A stretch of 19,016 nt of DNA from Falciphora oryzae (GCA_000733355.1 JNVV01000059.1:7364-26379), one strand, 5' to 3'. Positions 7,622 to 18,543 are shown, numbered from the stretch's first letter. Notes: generated by a model from the sequence alone, not told the origin. Program-made: numbers and translations.

Positions 7622-10190
7622 AACACAATCGATGACCCATCTCAAACCCAAAGGCTACCATGACAAGAACATTGTGTAGCATTAAGAAGGGTCAATTTTA
7701 TAGTTAGCTGAAATTGGGATGTCCAAGGCACCTGGACCAGGGATCATGGCTGTTAGATCATTGTTCGCTTAGCCCAACCCTGTTTGCGGGCGTCAAAGGA
7801 GCTGGAGTATTTTTTATTATTTCTTTTGTCTCCTGCAGCACAGCTTCTCGCTTGTTTAGAGGAGGTTCGATGGGCGAAGAGTGGTTGGTGATGGGACAAT
7901 TTGAAACTGGGTTGGCTGGGTATAACGAGATTAGGGGGCTAGTGGATGTCGGGGAGAAATAAGGCTGACTGGGGAAGGAAACGAAGTGAGGTAGGAGAAA
8001 AAAGAAAACAAGAAAAAAAAGGAAAAAAAGAATTATGGGGTGGAGTTGCGAAAAGGACCATCCCTTTGCTCTGGCTACTTATTTTGCAAAGCGGATCAAG
8101 TTTGGTGATGGATGGGTTTATGGTTGCAGGGAGAAGGATTTGGCATGTACGGACAGGCAACCAGTCTGACCACTACCCCTGAGACAGTTACCAATCCTCT
8201 TCATAAATGTCAAAGAAACCTTTTCGCAACCATGGGCCCAGTACGGCATGATCTTTGGTCTATTTCTCTGGTTCAACTTTTGGCCTGATGCCGACTGACA
8301 CCGTTGATCAAGGTATCTCAACGACGTACCACCCATCATTGACGAGCGGTCTACCCCTGACCATTCGTCAGGTCCATTTCAACAGGGGTCGCAAGTAGTT
8401 CGAGACGCAACTATGGCAAGCGTATATTCGACGTTCGTATTTCTTTTTCTCTTTCCCGCTCCCGCCATATCCTAAATGGTAAAGGCAAGCCATGTCTAGC
8501 CAGGCGCTTGCTATGTCTAAAGTCGGTCTCCCATCCTCACAAGGCCAGACCGAATAATGCGAGGTCAGGCTGTATATAAGTATAGGTAATAGTCAAAAGC
8601 GCCTCCCGGTTGGTTAGTTGGTATGTGTCTGCCTCCCCAGTCAAAGGGGCAATTCCGCCATTCAGGGATATCCGCACACGTCAAGGTTAGGTACATGCAT
8701 GATAGGGTTCTACCTTCGTCGTAGCCGGGGCCCGAAAGTTCCTCCACAAGGCCGATCCGCTGCCGGGATCCGAGATTGACATCCCTTGAAGGGCCAGCTG
8801 TGCTTGAACACTGCAAAGCTCGGGGAATGACAGAAATTTATGCAACCGTCCATTTAGAGGTCGATTAGGATTCCCTAAACGAACCACGAAGATGCAAAAC
8901 CTCGATACATACATTCGCACTTTAAAAGGCGCACGTTCATGTGCTGGAGCCGTGCACGCAGTATCCAGCGCCTTGCGGACCACATCCTGCCTTCATCCGT
9001 CTCGGGAATGTCCCTAAGCCCGCAAGCGGACGCCGAGTCACTTAACTGCTCCTGCTGCCTTCTCATCGCGGCCTGGTATTCCGAGTTAGCAAGCCAAGTG
9101 ATATGTTTTGCAAAGTTCTACTTACCATCACCCGAGTGCAACTGGCAGCAGCCCTGCACGAGAGGGGAGTCGTACTCACGTTCTCAAGCTGGGCGCTACC
9201 GTCAGCCGAATGTTGTTTTTTGAAAAGGACCTTCGCTGGCTGCATGCTGGGGGCTAACGCCTTCGTCACAGGGCCGGGACATCTCCTTGGCCTTTGTTAC
9301 TCGCCACTGCACCGTCAGGTGCAGGAACGGCAAAGACGCCGCATCTCGGATGAACCGTCTACCGCTTTCCGGGTTGGGCTGGATAGTGTGTTGGCGGCGG
9401 TGGCGATAGTAGCAATGGCAGCTCTTTTCGTAGTCTGGCGCCGTTGACACAAAATTTATTTCCACCATAACCCTTGCGCATTCGGTTAGGCTGGGCCGCG
9501 ACCGCGCCGGCTCGAGGTAAGTGCTGGCCGCGTAGCTCGGAGCCCTAGTGGCCTGGTGCATCGTGTCCGGGACCGTTACGGCCTCGCATCGCCGCGCCAG
9601 AAAGGCGTCGGTGTCGGACGGCTACCCGAGCCTCGCGAGCGTTTCCGCCCAAACCTGCGGCCACCCCCCCTCCTCCTCGGCGCAGCTGTAAGCTGCAGGG
9701 ACCCGCCGGCCAGGCCCTCGGCCGCGCCTGTCCCGCTGATGTTCCGCATAAAAACGCCAGCAACACCGTCAGCGCGCAGGGCTCGCGCAAGGGCTCTCTC
9801 TCCCAGTCTCACTGGGGGTTGCCTAGCTCCGCTCACACGTCGATCTGTGCCGGAGTTTTAGTTCTTTAGGCAAGATCGGGCGGCTCTTAGTCCACTTCTG
9901 GTGGGCTGGTTCTGAGACCGTTAGTGCATGTGGTTGGTGGATTGCCTGCGACTGCGGGCGTCAATTCTCGGACAATGTCTGCTGGAGACCACCGCCCAGC
10001 ACGAACGTGTACTGAGCAAGGAATATGATGGTTATAGTGCTTAAACCTTATTGCTATTACTCCATCAGACCTGCTCTAGCATGGAATTGTGTGTGGTTTA
10101 GGCCCGAGATTGGCTGGATACCTACCCCATTCCTTCGTCCAGTCGTTTGATTGCCCACGTTGCCCACGTGGTAAACCCGGCAGTGGTGAA
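7622..10190. other. Long stretch without a convincing gene
   Basis: About 2.6 kb between the zinc-finger stop and the transposon. It starts with the presumed 3' UTR. A purine-rich, A-run-rich tract occupies 7972-8035. At 8606-8660 a tRNA-like TGGTTAGTTGG followed by a short hairpin was seen but lacks a B box. The longest ORF with an ATG (9103-9447, plus) ends in a hydrophobic stretch followed by WRR, but has no recognised domain or clear gene context. 9560-9830 is very GC-rich with overlapping ORFs on both strands. Nothing here is strong enough to call. Confidence 0.5.
7972..8035 (+). repeat. Purine-rich low-complexity tract
   Basis: About 64 nt almost free of pyrimidines on the plus strand, with runs of A interrupted by G. 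It could be the pyrimidine-rich leader of a lost minus-strand gene or simple low-complexity DNA. No gene follows it on the minus strand. Confidence 0.6.
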
Positions 10191-10192
10191 TA

Positions 10193-10277
10193 CCTGGGGA
10201 CTGTCCGTTGTGGGTCCCCTCTGAGAGGGGAGTAAAAAAACAAGATTTGCACAAAAACTCCGGCCCACAGATCTGCC
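10193..10277 (+). repeat. Left terminal inverted repeat of the transposon
   Basis: 85 bp pairing with 12961-13045. Four substitutions: three clustered about 51-55 bp in and one about 70 bp in. It contains a 17-bp hairpin, TCCCCTCTGAGAGGGGA (10215-10231; 8-bp arms, 1-nt centre), followed by an A7 run. It is the expected binding site of the transposase. Confidence 0.95.
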
Positions 10278-10354
10278 ATAGAAATTAGCCGCGACGCATA
10301 TTTTGATCAGCTTCAATTGTACTCTTTTGCCTGCCAACGCACTCACAAGTAAAA

Positions 10355-12689
10355 ATGCCGGGAGATAAGGATATCAGGGAGTCGCCCGCGATCAGGGCTG
10401 CACGGCGATACGTGCAAATCTTGCAGGCAGGCCAAGAACGAGCCCATTTGGCGCGTAGATGCGCCCCTCCCAAGAACGCGCCGCTGGAGGGACTCCGTGC
10501 CTTCTGCGCGCGCGTGAGGGTGCCCTACTCCTCTGTAGGGCGGCACGTTAGGTCCCTGCAGTCGTTTGGGAGGCCTGACCTTTCCTACCTGCCCCAGGGC
10601 CGCCCTCGCACGCTGACCGAGGCTGAGGATGCTGCGGTAGTCGCGTACGTTGTACAGCTTGAACGGGCCGGCCGGCCGGCCACCAAAGACGAGATAGTAA
10701 CGGCGGCGACCCTCCTCCGCGCCCGCCGCAACCCTCCCGCGTTATCCGAGATCAACAGGAACTGGTATCCCGCCTGGAAAAGGAACCACCCCGAGCTTCG
10801 AGAGACTGGTACTCGCCCTGTTGAAGCGAGCAGGCTGGGGTTTGAAGTCCAGCCTGACGACGTCAGGCGTTGGTATCAAAGGTCGGAAAAGATGGCGGCT
10901 GAGCAGGAAGTGACGGCTTCCGCGGTCTGGAACGCAGACGAAGTAGGGTGCCGGATAGGCGTACGTGACGGCCGGATCAAGGTCGTGGTTGTAACTAAAA
11001 AAAAGCACGCAAAGCCGCACTCTGTCGACCCGGCCAATAGAGAGTCCTGCACGTTGGTAGGAGCCGGCAACGCTGTCGGTGACTCTCTTCCGCCCTTCTG
11101 TATCTTCAAACAATGGCCGTTAGCGGAATGGGAGGAGGCAGATCTACCCGGCGATACTGCTTTTGTGCGGTCACCTACCGGCTTTTCGAGCCAAGAGATC
11201 ACCCTCGCCTGGATCCGTATCTTCAACCGCCTCTCTTGGCCGCTGATCGCGGGGGTACAAGCCTTGGAAAGCCCGTCGTTGGAGGATTGGTTTGGCTACT
11301 CTGCCAATACCAAATTCGACTTTCTGATGGATCCGTTCGATCAGGAAGACTGTCGAGAGGGCACCCGCCAAGAGGCTTACGGCAAGCGGATCTGGCGTTG
11401 GCTGATTCTCGACGGCTTTACCGGGCACTTTTCGATCGAGATAGTCGACTACTGCCTGCGGTTCGATATCCAGTTGGTCAGCCTGCCGGCGCACTCGTCG
11501 CATCAAATGCAGCCCATGGACGTTGGCGTTTTCTCGCACTTCAAAAACGAGCATCAAAAGGTCCTGTTTGAGAGGGTGCGCGAGGGCGACGTAAGGTTCA
11601 CGCGCACCGACTTTGTGATGGCTCTCGGGGTAGGGTTTTCCTGTGCTCTGGATCCCGTACAAATTAGCTGATAACCAGAGCCCACCTCAGCGCATCTGGG
11701 GGGCTGCTTTTACCAAAGGGCACGTTATCACCGGATTTGAAGATAGCGGCATTTGGCCTCTCAACCCGGCCCGGGTCCTCAACCGGCTTACCGGCAACAA
11801 AATCGCGACCCAAACCCCGCGCCTACCGGAGGCCCTGCCATCAGATTCTCGTCACGATGCCGCCAAATATACCGCAGAAAGTCTACGTACCAAATACGGC
11901 CATCTCACGGCCCTCATGAGCTCGCCTACGCGCCGCGGGTTAGAGTCTCTTTCCGCGGCCACAAACGAGGCGATCCTCTTCCAGCGCAGTGCCGAAACGG
12001 AGCGCCAAAAGAGAAACGCCCGGCTCAAACGCCTCTCAGATCAGCGGATCCGCCGCACCATCAAGTCGTCAGATAAGCAGTTCGCCACTCCAGTAGTGCT
12101 CGCCGAAATGCGGGCGCGAGAGGAGGACCGCCGCCGCAATGAGAGGGCCCAAAAGGCGAGAAAGGCCCAGCGAGAGTTTAAAAAGCTTCTGCGGAGGCAA
12201 CAACAAGAGCACGAGGCCGCCTGGCGCACCGCTGGCAGGACCTTTCAAGGCCGGAAGGTAACGAAGGCTCAATATCTCGACCTCGTCGGATTTAGCGCCG
12301 AGTTTATTGCCCTTCAACCCGATAATAAAGAGTGGCGCCTAGAGGGCGAGGAGGACGCTAACTGGGTAATAGATACGAGCAGAAGGGTTACCGGCAAGCC
12401 TTTAACCGACGTGATCCTCGGCAGCGACGTATCTATCGATATCTGCACCCAGGCGCCTGCCCAGCCGGATCCGTGGGGTTACCGGCCTTTAACAGAGGAG
12501 GATCAAGCCCTCGCTGATCTGCTGGATCCTTTGGCCCAAGACGACGACCCTTTGATAAAGTCTTCACCTCCGTTGCCACCCAGTTCGCCCTGTCCCCAGG
12601 TGGGTAGCCCAGAGGGCCGGCCTCGGCCCTGGATCCGGGATCCAGACCCGGATTTCGATTACGATCAACCCCTCTTATTAGGGGATTAG
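10355..12689 (+). CDS. Pogo/Fot1-type DDE transposase, DD35D, one intron
   Basis: Exons 10355-11629 and 11691-12689 give 757 aa. The start is the first ATG inside the element (aaaaATGcc). Residues 1-150 hold two helix-turn-helix-like blocks of the CENP-B type (LEGLRAFCARVRVPYSSVGR; then GRPRTLTEAEDAAVVAYV), which should bind the terminal repeats. The DDE_1 catalytic core follows, with D195 (WNADEVG), D353 (LILDGFTGH) and D389 (QPMDVGVF); the last two are 35 residues apart, the DD35D spacing of fungal pogo elements. After the intron come the family motif ITGFEDSGIWPLNP, a long basic charged helix (about residues 540-620) and an acidic Pro-rich tail. The 61-bp phase-0 intron (GTAGGG...CCTCAG) is inferred because the frame changes; the branch-like CTGATAAC lies about 18 nt from this acceptor. 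The nearer CCAG at 11678 is also in frame but too close. A frameshift instead of an intron is less likely. Confidence 0.88.
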
Positions 12690-12960
12690 GTCCCAAGAAG
12701 AGATTGCACCAATTTTCAAATCTCTAGATGCAAATCTGGCCTGTTGGCGACTGTTGATCGTCAGGAGACGTATATCCAGGACGACTGCAAATCCTGGAAT
12801 TCACCCGCAAAAATACACGTATTCAGGCCAGATATCTTATTTCAATAAAATCTCCCCGCTCTGCTCGTTCCTTTTCTACGACTTATATCTCCTTAAGCCT
12901 TTTGGTTGTTGTTTTGTTCGCGATTGAACTTTCCTGCATAGGTTGCCTGGCTTATTTGGC

Positions 12961-13045
12961 GGCAGATCTGTGGGCCAGAGTTTTTGTGCAAACCTGATTT
13001 TTTTACTCCCCTCTCAGAGGGGACCCACAACGGACAGTCCCCAGG
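12961..13045 (-). repeat. Right terminal inverted repeat of the transposon
   Basis: Reverse complement of the left repeat with 81/85 identity. It carries the same internal hairpin at 13007-13023. It begins about 270 bp after the transposase stop codon and ends at the TA duplication (13046-13047). Confidence 0.95.
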
Positions 13046-13120
13046 TACCTGAATTCCGCCCTCCACCCTGTCATCGTGGCCACGCGAGCACGATGTGTTG
13101 CTGGAACTATTAAACGTTTC

Positions 13121-13146
13121 TTTTTTTTTTTTTAAAAAAAAAAAAA
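13121..13146. repeat. Perfect T13/A13 palindrome
   Basis: Thirteen T directly followed by thirteen A, a 26-bp self-complementary tract about 75 bp right of the transposon. It could be a fold-back hairpin or the junction of two poly(A)-type tails in opposite orientation. Confidence 0.9.
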
Positions 13147-13439
13147 GGAAAAAGAAGCAAGTAGAAACTGGACTTCTCGAGGCTCATGTCCGTCTGTGCC
13201 ACTGAAGAGTCTGCGAGAGCGCCGCATGGATTCAAATGAAAGACCAGGCCAGATTGGAAGAATGGAGTTCTTTGCGGCGTTTCGATAGACAGTCCCAAAG
13301 GAGCGGCCCCTTTGTTCTCCTGGATTTCACCAGCGCCCATGCACACGCAGGAGCGCAAACATGAAGCATAAACACGCATCAAGTTGAACCAGGAGCAGTG
13401 GAGGTGAAGCTGGGCGAGTCTGGGGCTCGGTCGCCGACT

Positions 13440-14217
13440 CGGGACGGTCCTGGAGGAGTCGCTGCCGCACCCGCACGAATCCGTGAACGAGTCCGGCCGC
13501 TCCTGCTCCATCCCGAGGTCGTCAATGTCCGCCACCTACTTGTCGTCCTGTACCGAGACGATGGACTCGACCGAAAGCACCTCCTGGTCGATCTCCCCGT
13601 GACGTGGCCTTCGGGCAGCGGCGTGCTCCACTTGGAGAAGGAAAGGTGGAGCGACGTCCCCTGGAACACCATGGCCCGGTAGCCGACGTTGCCGATCAGG
13701 TGCCGGATCTACAGCACCGAGGGCGTGTCCCCGGGGTCCGACAGGAGGATGCCGGCGACGAAGATGGAGTCCTCGTAGCACAGCGCCACGGACTCCATCA
13801 GGTGCTCCGGGTCGACGTTGAAGTGGCCCGACTCTAACATAGCTATACACAAGAACGCCGACGCCCTCGTCATCTCCTTGGCGTACGCGTCGACCGGCGT
13901 CTGCGTCGCCGCGACGGTTGAGTTCTCTGGGCTGACGGCGCCTATGCTCGGGAGGCGCTTCATCGCCGGGGGCAGCCACTTTACCCGGGACAGCTCCTGC
14001 TACACGATGCGGGGGGAGACCCTCGCCGAAGGCATGCCGTCATACAGACGACTTGCCAACTCCAGGGCGCCCAGCGACACGACCACCGCGGGGATATGCG
14101 ACATTCGCCCTTCTGGAATCGTCTTCGTTCGCCTGAATTTAACGCTGCAGAAGCCACGGCAGGTCTTTCACAAGGTTGAACAGCGACGCCAGAGCCACCA
14201 GCCCAAACGAGCCTGGG
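13440..14217 (-). pseudogene. Broken gene of a fungal hypothetical-protein family
   Basis: Read from right to left, coding pieces are: GLVALASLFNLVKDLPWLLQ, ending in TAA (14141-14139); then in another frame ALELASRLYDGMPS, TAG (14002-14000), and a long piece containing AFLCIAMLESGHFNVDPEHL and SIFVAGILLSDPGD, TAG (13711-13709), then IRHLIGNVG and GTSLHLSFSKW; a 1-nt shift near GHVT leads to EIDQEVLSVESIVSV and TAG (13538-13536, at the place of an expected Trp), then VADIDDLG. I recall this order of motifs from large families of uncharacterised Pezizomycotina proteins with no assigned function. At least four stops and two frameshifts make it non-functional. The lower end is uncertain. It is divergent from the pseudogene starting at 14298. 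Confidence 0.65.
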
Positions 14218-14297
14218 CATCTGCCGGGTCAATCTCATGATCGCCCTCGCCGCCGGCAGTCGAAGAAGCCGCAACAGGGACCCGGGCTGCCACACAA

Positions 14298-15060
14298 GAT
14301 GACGCCAGGAAATACAGAATCCCAGAGGGCTATTCCTTGATCTACTGGAACCCCTCTAAACAACCCATCCTGCTGCTTAGGAGCGTGTTTGACGCTAAAT
14401 CTTTAGGCAAGTGAATTTTAACTGGGCCGTTTGCACTCATGGAAAAAAGCGTCCGATTTCGCAGACGGCCGACGATCTTTGGCTACTGCTCATCCAGGTT
14501 TTTGGCAAAATGAAGCGTATCCAAAAAGGTTATACCATCCGTCCGCCCAGGCCAAAGTCCGCTAAATAGCCGATGATCTTATCGAATCGGGCGACTGCCT
14601 GGCCCACAAGTCGCGCGAGCTCCTAAAGCGCTGCGAAGTGCCCATGCTCGAAACTTCCAAGCATAAGGGCTCCAAGCTCAGCAGCGACGCCGGTGTGGAG
14701 GCCGTTCTGGACTTGTTCGGTAGGGATCGGGAGCTTGAGGCGGCGAAGTTTATGGCCACAGTCCGCCTCTGGAACCGCCGCTTCGACGACAATTTCGAAC
14801 GGCTTCTACCATCCGCCGCTACCAGCATGCACCCTTAACTGCCTCGAACCCGACACCCTTTCAGCTCTCGGCCCTGTCTGCCATCGAACAGTACCCCTGT
14901 TCAGACTTCGGACTGTCCCAGAAGCTCAAAATCACAAACCGCAGATACGGCGGAGCGACTAGTGTGGCGGAGATGCGAGGCGAGGCGAATTCTCAGTGGA
15001 GGTGGCATTTCGAGGGACACGCGACGCAGCCAAGGCCTACGACGCTGGTCAAGACCTCCC
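14298..15060 (+). pseudogene. Broken gene resembling fungal 'vegetative cell wall protein gp1'-type hypothetical proteins
   Basis: Pieces in order: 14298-14411, RKYRIPEGYSLIYWNPSKQP and ILLLRSVFDAKSLGK, to TGA 14412; 14414-14566 after a 1-nt loss, NWAVCTHGKK and DDLWLLLIQVFGKMKR, to TAG 14567; 14566-14805, DDLIESGDCLAHKSRELL and RLWNRRFDDNFERLL; from about 14805, TPFQLSALSAIEQYPCSDFG and KITNRRYGG. A further shift near 14980 may continue as SVEVAFRGTRDAAKAY. The order (Y-x-I-P-x-GYSL, W-P, ILLLxSVFD, W, DLWLLL, K, RLW) matches a large filamentous-fungal family often labelled 'vegetative cell wall protein gp1', a name transferred by low-complexity similarity; real function unknown. At least three frameshifts make it non-functional. 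Confidence 0.65.
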
Positions 15061-17189
15061 AGGATCATACGTGCGGTCACTCGCGGCGACTTCCAATGGT
15101 GCCGACCACCGCCAGCATGCTGCTGGAACTAACACCGACCTACGTGCATGTTCCGTTGTTGCCACTTGGGTGTTATTGGATGCGTTGTCACCACGTTCTA
15201 GTCTAGGCAACCACCGAGTTAGTTTTACTTGGGGTCATAGCTGATCTCCTCTCGGTAACTGTAGCGCGAGACTCGAGCCGTGTTGTATCTAGCTGATGCC
15301 GAGGCCTGAAAGTCGGTTGCTTCCAGACTGGAGTCCTGACCGCACTCAATATAGTGTCTTGCCATATCGAGTGTACCTGCGACGGCCGGACTGGTCGCTG
15401 GTCAGCGTTCCGTCCTGCGCAAAGTCCCTTGCTGCAGGTCCACGGGCTAGCCACGGGACTGCGCTATGGTTAGGAACAGAAGCAGCCCCTTTGAAGCATC
15501 CAGCTGGCAGAGCGCGTCGCATGCTCAAGTCCTCCCATTGGGTCACGAAATGCCCTCGAACGCCAGTAAGTACCGTGCCTAGTGCTCTGCCGCGACCATG
15601 GGAGAAACTACACCATTTACGGGGAGGCCCTACACCATCGGGCCTCGGCCTCGACGTATGCAAGGAACAACTGCTGGAATCGGTGAATCTGTCCTCGACC
15701 CCCAGTAAAACGTCTGGAGGTTCTCGCATCTCTCGGTGACTGAGTCGTGCGAGCCGTCGCGGGCCTTTCCCCACAGAACCATGAGAAAAGCCCTGGGGCT
15801 ATCGTGGACGGCTGCCTGCGGGGAACAGCCAGAACGTACCGCTGCACTCATTGTGAACCATCGTAACGATCCAGCCACTGCCTCCCATTGGCGCTCACTA
15901 TTCGGCGCAGCCGGGCCTTGCAAAAAATATAGGGAGGTAAATCAAGCAGCTGGGAAATGGTTTAGGGGCTGTTTGTGACATCTTCCGGCTTGCTCGATGT
16001 CCAGGCAAATTATGCAAATCACACTTGAAAGCTGGCGTGCGTAGGGGTGCTCCGCGCTGCCCAACAAAAACACGGTGCGGATGATCAGGAGTGACCCCTG
16101 GCCTACCAATTCACACAGTATATGAACTGTGAGAGTCCGAGTGCAAAGCCTGATGCCGACGTTCAGACTGCGCCTTCTGAAGCCCTGAAGACGCAGCGCC
16201 GGTAGCCTTTCATTGCCGGAAACGTTGGCCCGAGAAACGCTCTTTGTTTCATGAATTACCAACTAATTACATCCTGCAGTGTGGTTTTCAACGGTGCTCA
16301 GGTCAACTTGCTGATATGATGTCTGCGTCGGCTTGAAGTATTTGCCACTGTGGCTTATCGATTACAACCGTCCAAGTTAGGAAACCGGCATTTAGGCAAC
16401 CAGCAGCCAGCAGGAGATAACGGAGCTTTCACTGGTCAGCAGGGTGGCTTCCCGGACGGTGCTTTACTAGGAATGCTCCCTACTTATGGATACGCATGGA
16501 GAGTCGCTGTGCTACAGGTACGACTACTGAAGGCAGGGATATGGGTTCAGGGTACGATAATTGGATAATATGACGGTAAGCAGAGGCAGGACGTGGGTTG
16601 TTGTAAGGGTTGGCAAGAGGATGAAGTTTGTTTGCCCTATCCTATGCCCACGATATCACCTAGAATCAAATAGTCTGGTAAGGTAATGAAGTGTAATAAA
16701 CGAGGCCCACGCGATCGCTCAGATCTCAAGGCATGGGTGGCGCAGTATTACGGAGTCGATTCGGCCGATGTGGTACGCAACTGAGGGCGACTGGGCTCGT
16801 ACAGCCGAGTTGACATTGCTAACGTTTTGCTAGTCTGCCCCCGGCGCCTGGAAGTGAGAACGGTTGACGCCAGATATTCCACGCCACTGGAACGGACCTG
16901 CCACGAAAGCGCCTCCTAATGTTCCGCGGGGGGCGATGGCGTCGGCGAATGCCGCGACAGAATAGGGGGTGCGCACGCACGGTCGGCGTCGCTCGCTATA
17001 TAGGGAAGCCGAACCCCTCGGTCAACACTTCGTGCCCCAACCGACCTCGAGCACGTCATCTTGTCTCCGATTGCACACAGCGCCGACACACCTGCACCAT
17101 GTTACAGCCTTCCCAAGTCATGGTAGGACCTCGAACCTAACCGTCACCGAAATGCAGGCGGCTGCTGACCAGCACAGGCGGCCGAATGG
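15061..17189. other. Long stretch without a recognisable gene
   Basis: About 2.1 kb. Overlapping ORFs on both strands at 15296-15774 (147 and 142 codons) have unnatural composition and no motif, and each is the shadow of the other. The rest breaks into ORFs below 110 codons with none recognised. No tRNA box, terminal repeat or tandem repeat was seen. Confidence 0.5.
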
Positions 17190-17925
17190 CTAATGTTTGC
17201 GCTCGCGTACATAATGGTCGCGCTGAGGGCCTTCGTCCGGGTCTCGTCGAGGCAGACACACCTCTGGCTGTCCGAGATCCTGCTGCTGCTCGCCGCCCTC
17301 TCCCTTCTGGGGCTCGTCATCTAGCAGCATGGCCCTGCCGGCGTCGGCGTGTCCGCTGCGGGTAAGCGCCTCGCAGACATAGGGCGTGCCCGCGAACCCC
17401 GTCGCGACCCGGAAGCCGTTGTGCCGCGCCAGCTCCGCTAGCCGCTCGCCTGCCCGCGCCCGCTGCGCCTCGCTGGGCAGCAGGCCCATGCAGATGGCGA
17501 GGGCGTACGCCGTCTGCGAGTCCGACGACAGCCGCCCGCTGGGCGTGATGTACTCGGTCGCGAACTCGGCACGGGCCTCCGTCGCCCAGGAGCGATAGGC
17601 GGCTGCGTCCGAGTCGCGGCCTAGCAGGTCGGCGATCTTTGCGGCGTAGTCAAGCGAGCTGATCAGGAACGCGTTGGCAACGAGCACGCGGTCCGTCTGC
17701 GCCTTGGCTGGGTCTTCGGGTGGCGCCGCCGGGTCGAGCCAGTCCTGCAGCGAAGCTTTTGTCAGAGGTTGTACTGTCAGAAGGATGGGAGGTGTGGACG
17801 GAACGAGAGCCCTAGTGATGTCTTACTCCAAGCTGTGGAGCGTCGGAATCCCACAGGTGCTTGAGCCTCTTGTCCCGCGGGATGGCGTTCAGCCAAGTCC
17901 GGATGGACTCGTACTGCTCCCCCAT
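17190..17925 (-). pseudogene. GH78 alpha-L-rhamnosidase fragment, truncated at both ends
   Basis: Two pieces joined by an 82-bp phase-0 intron (17826-17745; GTAAGA, CTGAC branch, CTGCAG). Piece one (17925-17827, ATG at 17925) has QYESIRTWLNAIPR and DAPQLG; piece two (17744-17190) continues DWLDPAAPPEDPA, TDRVLVANAFL, SDSQTAYALAICMGLLP and RVATGFAGTPYVCEALTR. This is the (alpha/alpha)6 catalytic barrel of glycoside hydrolase family 78, which removes terminal rhamnose from plant glycosides. After GRAMLL (about 17315) the sequence departs from the family: the expected Trp/Pro-rich end of the barrel is missing and a low-complexity tail follows. Nothing family-like is found upstream of 17925. About 180 residues of a normal 600-900 remain, so it should not be an active enzyme, though a 217-aa spliced product is possible. 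Confidence 0.7.
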
Positions 17926-18543
17926 TGAAGAGGAGGCAGTCGAGCCCAGTCGGCGATGAGTAGGGACAGCTGAGCGGGCCCGAGGTTAACATGCGATAGG
18001 CGGAAACATATTAGTGTTCGGTGAATCTTAGTTAGCTCTCCGGGGACGGGGGACAATATCTTGGAACGTTTCGTATGTGGGATACGCATGAGCTCTTCAC
18101 TGTATTGTCTTTGTCGATTTGTAAGCAAACCTTTCCTCCTGATGGACCGGCGTTCTAGCCAACGTCTCCGCCAAGATGGTGAACGCAGGGACGACCCGCA
18201 CGTCCCAATATGAGCAGTGAGGCACGATTCGTGGCTTTACTATGGCGGTCCAGCACAATGCACACAACTCCGGGTCGAGCTCTATTTGCTTCCCTCAGTT
18301 GTGACCCCTTTTGTCGTGGCGCACTTCATTATGGTCTCCTGGGCGCTTGGCCCGGCACCGGCAGGATACAGCCGAACCAGGGCTTTGCTAAATTGGCGTC
18401 AGCCCCATCAAACATGGAGGCCGTCAAAGGCTAAAGGATGTGGGGTGCCAACCTCATTGTCACCTCGGGCAGTTGGTTAATCCGACTTCGCAGGCGTTTC
18501 ACCTCATGAACCATGTCTAGTACTCAGATCGAACTAAGCCCCT
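17926..18543. other. Stretch without a recognisable gene
   Basis: Short ORFs only (18210-18480, two overlapping frames of 74 and 87 codons) with no motif. No continuation of the rhamnosidase barrel could be found at 17926-18130 on the minus strand. Confidence 0.5.

Larger units (their letters stand above)
10193..13045 (+). mobile_element. Complete pogo/Fot1-like DNA transposon (Tc1/mariner superfamily)
   Basis: 2853 bp bounded by 85-bp terminal inverted repeats beginning CCTGGGGACTGTCC, flanked on both sides by TA (10191-10192 and 13046-13047), the target duplication of the superfamily. The repeats match at 81 of 85 positions with no gaps, and the outer 50 bp are identical. One long transposase gene with an intact DDD triad lies between them. 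Intact ORF, near-identical ends and clean TA duplication point to a recent insertion that may still be mobile. It sits between a gene-free stretch and decayed genes and does not visibly interrupt a recognised ORF. Confidence 0.95.

Noticed and set aside
8606..8660. tRNA-like sequence with TGGTTAGTTGG and a following hairpin
   Set aside because: No B box and no acceptor stem; probably chance.
9103..9447. 114-codon ORF with a hydrophobic C-terminal segment
   Set aside because: No recognised domain, no supporting splice or context signal, and overlapping ORFs of similar length on the other strand.
11630..11678. Shorter 49-bp intron in the transposase ending at CCAG 11678
   Set aside because: It is in frame, but the acceptor is only a few nucleotides after the branch-like CTGATAAC; the CTCAG at 11690 is better placed and gives the usual family spacing.
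12041..12317. Minus-strand ORFs inside the transposon
   Set aside because: Shadows of the basic, Arg/Lys-rich part of the transposase.
15296..15774. Overlapping ORFs of 147 (+) and 142 (-) codons
   Set aside because: Each could be the shadow of the other; composition is unnatural and no motif was seen in either.
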